A DNA stretch of 64,000 nucleotides, from positions 32,500,728 through 32,564,727 of the forward strand of contig CM064580.1 in the NCBI GenBank assembly GCA_032716605.1. Reading direction: 5' to 3'. The notes under the pieces are model-generated. The model was not told where the DNA came from. It was given only the letters and a program-made list of their open reading frames with translations, and did no database searches. The position numbers and the translations under genes are program-made. Origin of the DNA: Paralithodes platypus. Taxonomy: Eukaryota; Arthropoda; Malacostraca; Decapoda; Lithodidae. Numbering within the stretch: position 1 is the stretch's first letter; every line of letters begins with the position of its first letter. This document shows positions 57,835 through 64,000 of this stretch, piece by piece.

Positions 57835-58004
57835 AGAAACTGACTGGAGCTTTTTAATTAACAATAACGACATAAATACATCTTGGAAGTTATTCGAAAC
57901 CATTTACCTAAAAGCAGTGCAAGACTGCATACCATCGAAAATACGGCGTCCAGGCCATAATAATAAGCCCAAATGGTGGAATAAAGATATTTCAAACTGC
58001 CTGC

Positions 58005-59582
58005 TTGCTAAAAATTTTGCAGATTGATAATTCGGATGTTCTAAGCAATATCACCGTTACAGAGAGAGAAGTATTGAATTGTTTAGATAAACTCAAGGTA
58101 AATAAAACGCCTGGACCTGATACAATCTCGCCTAGAGTTCTAAAGGAAGCTAAGGATGAGCTCTCCAAACCACTGACATTACTATTCAATAAATCCTTGC
58201 AGTCTGGAACTATTCCTGATCAGTGGAAGCTAGCCAACGTAACACCGATATTCAAAAAAGGCAGCAAATCCCTACCCAGTAGCTATCGTCCAATTAGCTT
58301 AACCTCAGTTGTATGTAAAATGCTAGAAACGGTCATACGAGAGAGACTCGTAAATCATTTAGAGGAAAATAACATACATAAAGATACTCAACACGGCTTT
58401 CGTAAAAAACGTTCCTGTTTAACAAACCTCTTAGACTTCTTCCACGATATCCTCAACCTCTACGATGAGAGTAAAGCTGTAGATATTATATACCTTGATT
58501 TTCAAAAGGCCTTTGACAAAGTTCCCCACAAACGTTTACTGCTAAAACTAAAAGCTCATGGAATACAAGACGGTGTGTTGAAATGGATAGAAAATTGGCT
58601 CCGCGACAGAAAGCAAAGAGTAGTCATAAATGGTAAGGCATCTAAATTGACCAATGTAAGTAGCGGGGTACCCCAGGGATCGGTACTAGGACCAATTCTC
58701 TTTCTAATTTACATCAACGACATAGATGAGGGTCTCACCTGTACAATCTCAAAATTTGCTGACGATACAAAAATTGCAAATAGCGTACTCTCAAAAGAAC
58801 AAGTTGACGATATGCAACACAATCTAGATAAATTGTCATGTTGGGCCCAAATTTGGCAAATGAGTTTCAATGCGGATATATGTAAAGTACTACATATCGG
58901 ATACCTAAATGAGAAAGCAAACTATTCGATGAATGGCACTCAGCTTAAGAATGTAAACAGGGAAACCGATCTGGGAGTAACAATATCGAGTAACCTAAAA
59001 CCGAGTCAACAATGTTCAGAAGTTGTTAAGAAGGCAAACAAAATAATTAGCTTTATAGGCAGGTCATTTGAGCATAAATCCAAAGAAGTTATCCTAACCC
59101 TTTACAATTCCTTAGTCCGCCCTCTTCTGGAATACTGCGTTCAATCCTGGTGCCCTTATTACCAAAAAGATATAAACAAGCTAGAACGAGTTCAACGTAG
59201 AGTTACCAAAATGATACCTAGCCTAAAGAACAAACCATACGAAGAGCGTCTTAGAGAATTAAATCTATTTCCTTTAACCCAGCGCAGATTAAGAGGTGAC
59301 TTAATTCAAGTGTTCAAAATCATCAAAGGCATCGACAATATGAACTGTAGTAAGTACTTCACTATCGACCAAGCTAATTACACGCGGGGAAACGGTTGCA
59401 AAATTATTGGTAAATCTTTTAAATCACACGAATCTAAGAATTTCTTCTTCAATCGAGTTGTCAACTTGTGGAATGGGCTTCCCCGAAGCGTTATAGACTG
59501 CATCACCGTTGATTCATTTAAACTCCGCCTAGACAAATATCTCGCATCAAACCCGCGACTGACTGCGTTTGTAAATGAATAA
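58005..59582 (+). CDS. CR1-like LINE reverse transcriptase domain (525 aa)
   Basis: An uninterrupted frame covers the RT and C-terminal regions. Motifs are KTPGPDTISP (about residue 33), PIFKKGSK, YRPISLTS, HGFRKKRSC, LDFQKAFDKVPH, SGVPQGSVLG, the catalytic FADDTKIA (about residue 248), MSFNADICKV, and LLEYCVQSWCP. The endonuclease part lies upstream in broken frames, so this copy is not functional. The start methionine is arbitrary. Two truncated relatives are at 33,578 and 38,856. Confidence 0.85.
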   Translation: MLKILQIDNSDVLSNITVTEREVLNCLDKLKVNKTPGPDTISPRVLKEAKDELSKPLTLLFNKSLQSGTIPDQWKLANVTPIFKKGSKSLPSSYRPISLTSVVCKMLETVIRERLVNHLEENNIHKDTQHGFRKKRSCLTNLLDFFHDILNLYDESKAVDIIYLDFQKAFDKVPHKRLLLKLKAHGIQDGVLKWIENWLRDRKQRVVINGKASKLTNVSSGVPQGSVLGPILFLIYINDIDEGLTCTISKFADDTKIANSVLSKEQVDDMQHNLDKLSCWAQIWQMSFNADICKVLHIGYLNEKANYSMNGTQLKNVNRETDLGVTISSNLKPSQQCSEVVKKANKIISFIGRSFEHKSKEVILTLYNSLVRPLLEYCVQSWCPYYQKDINKLERVQRRVTKMIPSLKNKPYEERLRELNLFPLTQRRLRGDLIQVFKIIKGIDNMNCSKYFTIDQANYTRGNGCKIIGKSFKSHESKNFFFNRVVNLWNGLPRSVIDCITVDSFKLRLDKYLASNPRLTAFVNE

Positions 59583-59801
59583 CTTTATTTTATCCCCCCC
59601 TCAGTTACTAACCCATCTGTCCCCTACTAACTTCCTAATCCTGCCACGGACATTAGTTCCAGGGCAGTAGTTCCCTTTCCAATGTTCCCTTACCCACTCT
59701 AAACCACTGTTTGGACACTTGATCCTCAGTGTTTTGGAGGACAAGCAACCTAGAAGGGTCACTAGATCTGTTGTTGCTTGATTTCCTTTGTACTCCTTTG
59801 T

Positions 59802-61552
59802 AGGTGCCTTTTAATCTTCTCTGATGTAGCCTTGCTGATCTATTGGTTAGGGAAGTCGACGAGAGCCTTGATGAGGTGCAAGTCCCTCCTAGGAGCATGG
59901 ACTGAAGGAGAGGTGATCCATGCTTCGACATAGAGAAGAGCTCCGAAGATGCAGAGATCCCTCAAAGCCTTCTCCTCACGGTTTGTCAGTCGGAATTGGT
60001 TCTTGAACATCCAAACCTTGAAAGCGTAAATGATCTTGCTCATCCATCGTGCATGGTGCATGGGACCAGGAGCTCGGAATCGAACTCCACGAGGAGGTAT
60101 ATGCCCGAGGAACAAGATCAGGATCTCCAATAGCTCCCTGTAGTCGTCTTGAGGGTGGTGGATTGTCAGTTGCTCCATCGCAAAGGCGACTGCTTCATCT
60201 CGATGAGTTGGAGTTATCGCCGCATTCACCGCATCATCCGTAGTCCCAGGTTGAAATGCTTCCTTGTCGATTAAATCCCACTGGCTTTGAAACATCTTGA
60301 ATAGGAGCGCTTCGGACCCGGAAGTCCCTCCTCCCATCACAGCTCCGAAAGCAGCAGCCAAGATGACTTCCATGATATGGTGGCGGCAGGCCAAGTAAAG
60401 AAGATCCCTTCCGATCTTCTGTTCCAGAAGGACGCATGCGCCGGTCCGATGTCCCGTGTTTGCAGCGGCCATGTCAAAAGACATGGCGACCACTTTCTCG
60501 GTCACTCCCCACTCCTCCAAAGCATGGAAAACAGCTTGAGCTTGCGCTTCACCGGTCCCCGAAAGGAGTTTAGAGACGCCGAGGAGCTGGCTGACTCCTA
60601 CTCCGGATATCAAGATAGGCAGACGATCCACATGCTCCTTGGTTGTCAGGGCTTGAAGGAGTTTTCCATCCCAATGGACAGTCAAGGGGACATCCGCTTG
60701 GAAGTCCTTTTTGAGGTTTTCCGCGAATCGTCTCCTGGCTTGACGTCGAGACCGGGCAATGGTTGTGCGGTTGATGGCCAGGTCCGTAGTGTCATGGCCG
60801 AGGCTTTTAGCAGCTTCTGTCAGCACGATGGTGGCTTTTCGGTCGGAAAGCTGAGTACAATCCAGTGCAGCTGCGAGAGATGGTGAAACTATGTTTTTTG
60901 TAGCTCTTTGTGGCCGCTTGGGTGGAGAGCAGGATTTTGCCTCCTGAGCACTGCTGCTGTCCTCTCCCTCAGCACTGCTGCTTGAAGAAGCAAAGACGAC
61001 CGCTGAGGTGGATGCCTTCATTTCTTCACGGGCCTTCTCCCGACGCCTTTCCTCAGCCTCTTTCTTCTCCGCAGCTCTCCGTTCTTTGGAGGCCAAGGAA
61101 TTGTCCGCGGACCCCATGAAGGCTCTACGGCCCTTCTCTCGCTGAGCAAGGAAAAAATCCTTGTCCTCTTGAAGGACAATGAGAGACAGGGCGTCCGCGT
61201 GAGCGATATCAAAGAGGTCGTCCATTGAGTCCTGGAAAGCTTCCTCCTTCTTCACCTGCCCTGGTGTCCTTCGGTCCCTAAAGCGTTTTAGGTCTTTCCA
61301 GGTTTGGAATAGACCTTCCAGCTTTTAGATGATGTGTTGCTCCCCCCTAACGGGGATCCTGGCCTTTCCGACCCATATGGGGGTCAGTTCTCTGACGACC
61401 GCCGTTGAAGCCTCGCGGATCGTCAGTTTTTCTTCAAGGTGTTTCTTGAGGAACAGGCCGAGGACTTCCCGGTTAGAGGGAAGTTTCGTCTCCTTCAATT
61501 GCGCTGCTGGTTTCCCAACCAGGAAAAATCCAGTTTTACTTCTGGTTGTCAT
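59802..61552 (-). pseudogene. Unassigned DDE-type transposase, N-terminal and core part
   Basis: A single frame runs from MTTRSKTGFF (61,552) with two stops. TAA at about 61,325 and TAG at about 59,838 each fit a C-to-T change of a glutamine codon. It has an Ala/Glu/Arg/Lys coiled segment (about 61,090-61,020) and a Ser-rich linker. The core contains VHWDGK (60,680), MSFDMAAANTGHRTGACVLL (about 60,470) and CRHHIME (60,390). Asp strands followed by C-x2-H resemble the RNase H-fold transposases (hAT, P, Kolobok and related) that carry a C/D(2)H motif. I cannot name the superfamily. Confidence 0.65.
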
Positions 61553-61927
61553 TTCGAATCTGTGGGGAGAAAAGAAATCAAACCCATGTAATAGGACTAT
61601 GGAGGTAGATGTTACATAAGCAAATGATCAATAAATAATATTGGCAACTGGCTATCAATGGAGGTAAGTATCAACCCAGAAACACACAATATACACATAC
61701 AGGCACACAACTTCACAGAGTTCCCCTACAATCTCTTACACCGCCACAGCAACTCAACAACTCACAACTCTATCTCCACATAAGTAACAACCACCTCGTC
61801 TCTACCTTGGACTTTGCTGGACTACCAATAAATATGCTCCAATCGTCACGAAATGTTATCACAATATGTCTCATTCGGAATGGAACAAATCCCGGGGGTG
61901 AGAGGTTAGGATTTCTTACTTTCGAAA
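61553..61927. other. Transposon 5' non-coding region
   Basis: No gene; leads to the terminal repeat at 61,928. Confidence 0.4.
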
Positions 61928-61940
61928 ATAAGGGCCACCC

Positions 61941-61989
61941 TACGGCGGCCCGCCCGCCGCCACCGCGGATATATATATATATTTATTAT
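61941..61989. repeat. (AT)n microsatellite with GC-rich edge
   Basis: ATATATATAT run after CGGCGGCCCGCCCGCCGCC. Confidence 0.8.
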
Positions 61990-63375
61990 TCTTTTCTATG
62001 CGTAGGAACTTAGGAAGGAGTGTCTCCCCCAAAGCCAAAAGAGTGACAGAGAGCCAAATTTAAGGGATGTTGGGATCAAAATGCCTAGAAGCACTACGTT
62101 CAAAGCAGTCTAAGTGATAGGATGAAGGAAAGATTGATTGAGGGAGAGAGTTCCAGAGTTTACTTGTTGAGTAGAAGAAAGACTGAGAAAATTTGCTAAT
62201 ACTTGGGTTGGAGAGCTAGGCAGAATAAGAATGGGGTTGTGTTGAAAGGCAGGTGTCTCGCACTCCTTGCAAGAGAGAGGGTATACACTGAGAGAGCTCT
62301 GAAGAACACTGATTGTTGTAATAGCGATAGAAGAATGAGACACAACCAACATTTTCCATACATGGGTGCACTGTGCCCCTATACAGATTAAGAAGCTGTG
62401 TGGGGGTGAAGAATCCACGGAGACGGTTGAGCACACCTAACTCATGGGAAGCTGTTTGAACAAGAGTGGTAATATCTTTCCAAGAAAGGTCGGATGAAAA
62501 AGATTCACCAAAAATATTGAGATAAATGATTTGTGTATTGTTGAAGAGTAATTGATACTCTTGTGGATGATTGCAATGGGTGGATAGCTGGAGAAATTGG
62601 GTCCTGGAGGCATTGACAGTAACAAGATTTTCTCTGCCCCAATCAGAACAAAATTGGTAGATAAATAGATAGGCATGCTATGGCTTCGTCACATCACGTG
62701 AGTTTTGGAGTGATTGCATGCTGGGTTGTTGTGAAAAACTAGTTATTATAGTGTAAGGTGGAGTCATCAGCATATGAGTGGATAGGACTAGAGGTACAGT
62801 TGAGATCATTAATTAGTATTAGAAAGAGAACTGGAGACAGGACAGTACCCTGAGGAACAGCAGAGTTGATTAGTTGAGGAAGTGAGCGATGACCGTCCAT
62901 AACTGCAGCTATGGAACGGTCAGAATGGAAATTAGAGACAAAGGCACAGATAGAGTGATAGAAACCGAAAGAGGATAGTTTGGAAATTAGAGATTTGTGC
63001 CAGACTTTATCGAAAGCTTTTGATGTCTAGAGCAATAGAAAAAGTCTCACCAAGTCCCGAAGAGAGGATGGCAAGAGTTGGTAAGATAAGACATTAAGAC
63101 AAGAAATGAAGATACATGCTTGATTTTTTTTTAATTAAGAATAGGTTCAAAAATTGTAGAGATGCAAGAAATGAGAACAATTGGATGACAGTTGGAGGGT
63201 TTAGAAAAGTCACTTTTCTTTGGGACACGTTGAATGAGAGCAAGCTTCCAGCAAGAAGTAAAAATATTAGAGGAAAGACAGATGAAAGAGTTTGCTTAGG
63301 CAGGGAGTCAGCACAGAAATACAATTTTTTAGTACAACAGGAGGAACACTATCCGGCCCATACGCCTTCTTAGTA
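61990..63375 (-). mobile_element. I/Nimb-like LINE copy b, truncated by a piggyBac insertion
   Basis: It matches the LINE at 34,509-37,140 over 3' UTR and RT (for example the segment CGAAAGCTTTTGATGTCTAG near 63,010 and TTCTTTGGGACACGTTGAAT near 63,215). Frames are short and broken. It is cut at TTAA 63,376-63,379, where copy a reads AGTATTAAGCCCAG without interruption. Confidence 0.8.
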
Positions 63376-64000
63376 TTAACCCCTCCAGCCCGGGCAGCAT
63401 TTCAAAAGGACACCACGAAAGAAGGGCAGGTGCCCGGGTGTCCTTTTAAAATCCCTGTGCTTGAAAGCGTGCTTCAAAATTCGCGCGGCCAAATTTTGCA
63501 GTGCAGGAGCGACCGCAGCGCCACCAAGCCTCAACTACTAGTGTTATCAGTTCGTACGTGGCCGCCATAGCGAGTTATACTGAAAAAATGATTTCCGACG
63601 TGTCCGATTCGCTGCAACCTCCCGCGGGCCCCACTGCTACCCCGCTCGCAACTTCGACGCCTGTTGCAACCGAGAAGAAAGCTCAACGAAAGAAAGTTAA
63701 GCGTTTGTTGAGTGATAGCGCTATACAGCGACAACTTTTTGATAGTGAAGAGAGCAGTGACGAAAGCTTGGTGGACAAAGAACAATTTATAAGTGCAAGC
63801 GAAGATGACGATTTTGTTGGCTTTGGAGACGACGATAATGTCGATTTATTTGAGGGGGGAGATAGTAGTGATGATCCTGATGTGGAAGTGTTTCAGGAAG
63901 GTGCCATTGAACTTCCAAGTGTGCTAGAACCTAGGCCTACCCCCTCGCCATCTTTGCTATGTCAGCCTAGGCCTAGCCCTAGTAGCCCAGGACCTTCCCC
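63376..64000 (+). mobile_element. piggyBac-like element, 5' end (continues past window)
   Basis: It begins TTAACCCCTCCAGCCCGGG at a TTAA of the LINE. An 11-bp perfect inverted repeat (AAAAGGACACC at 63,404-63,414 and GGTGTCCTTTT at 63,437-63,447) lies just inside. An open frame starts at 63,588. The right end is outside the window. Confidence 0.75.
63588..64000 (+). CDS. Probable piggyBac transposase, N-terminus (partial)
   Basis: 137 codons open to the window edge, starting MISDVSDSLQPPAGPTA after an A-rich GAAAAA start context. The sequence is basic near residues 31-40, then strongly acidic and serine-rich, then proline-rich. This is the usual disordered N-terminus of piggyBac-like transposases. 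The catalytic core is not in the window, so the family call rests on the TTAACCC terminus and this composition. No stop is seen, so this copy may be intact. Confidence 0.6.
   Translation, partial: MISDVSDSLQPPAGPTATPLATSTPVATEKKAQRKKVKRLLSDSAIQRQLFDSEESSDESLVDKEQFISASEDDDFVGFGDDDNVDLFEGGDSSDDPDVEVFQEGAIELPSVLEPRPTPSPSLLCQPRPSPSSPGPS

Larger units (their letters stand above)
56651..59801 (+). mobile_element. CR1-like LINE copy 3, most complete
   Basis: Flanked by AGGTGC (56,645-56,650 and 59,802-59,807). It starts inside the endonuclease (YDVIGITESWLN), frameshifts near 57,150, is split by the MITE at 57,347, and has a deletion near 58,010. It carries a clean RT frame to 59,582. The 3' UTR ends in TACTCCTTTG repeats, like other CR1-clade tails of short direct repeats. 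Confidence 0.88.
55892..61940 (-). mobile_element. Unassigned DNA transposon with 13-bp TIRs
   Basis: The perfect terminal inverted repeats GGGTGGCCCTTAT lie at 55,892-55,904 and (inverted) 61,928-61,940. It contains one transposase-like gene on the minus strand (61,552-56,173) and a LINE insertion at 56,651-59,801. Without the LINE it is about 2.9 kb. No target duplication is obvious at the ends. Confidence 0.65.

Overview
The window is eukaryotic and almost entirely repetitive. I read it as an arthropod genome, most likely a decapod crustacean. The reasons are several families of non-LTR retrotransposons, a DIRS-type element, piggyBac-group elements with TTAA targets, a degenerate TTAGG-like tract, tRNA-derived SINEs, and a block that looks like an endogenised large DNA virus of the nimavirus type. 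The species assignment is inference. Only one likely host coding exon was found: a signal peptide exon with a splice donor at 39,912-40,004.

Layout. 1-18,928 is one DIRS-like retrotransposon on the minus strand. It has ~295 bp inverted terminal repeats, an internal complementary region, gag, RT-RNase H and a tyrosine recombinase. It is broken by two copies of an RTE-like LINE (761-4,810 and 6,273-9,484; the second keeps an intact 1,039-codon ORF), a third LINE of another clade (11,746-14,688), and a TTAA-flanked MITE inside the recombinase gene. The DIRS element abuts the remains of a Tc1-like transposase (18,940-19,690). 19,700-25,290 is non-coding, with microsatellites and two minisatellites. 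25,298-31,390 is a decayed block of small ORFs on both strands, including a PIF-5/ODV-E56-like gene. 30,870-33,577 holds arrays of a 16-bp satellite (core TGGGCCCA) that invert once, mixed with an 18-bp satellite. 33,578-37,223 is a nested stack: a CR1-like LINE inside the satellite, a second LINE inside that, and a MITE inside the second LINE. 37,500-50,078 is mostly unassigned DNA with the host exon, SINEs, MITEs and LINE scraps.

50,079-55,787 is a piggyBac transposon nested exactly at a TTAA inside an older piggyBac-type non-autonomous element. 55,892-61,940 is a DNA transposon with 13-bp perfect terminal inverted repeats and a large transposase I cannot assign to a named superfamily. A CR1-like LINE interrupts it with a 6-bp target duplication, and that LINE carries a MITE. 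The window ends with a LINE fragment whose TTAA hosts the 5' end of another piggyBac-like element with an open N-terminal ORF running off the edge.

Many insertions can be dated relative to each other because host reading frames are restored when the insert and one target copy are removed. This gives an unusually legible stratigraphy of transposition. All coding regions except LINE copy 2, the host exon and the terminal piggyBac N-terminus contain stops or frameshifts.
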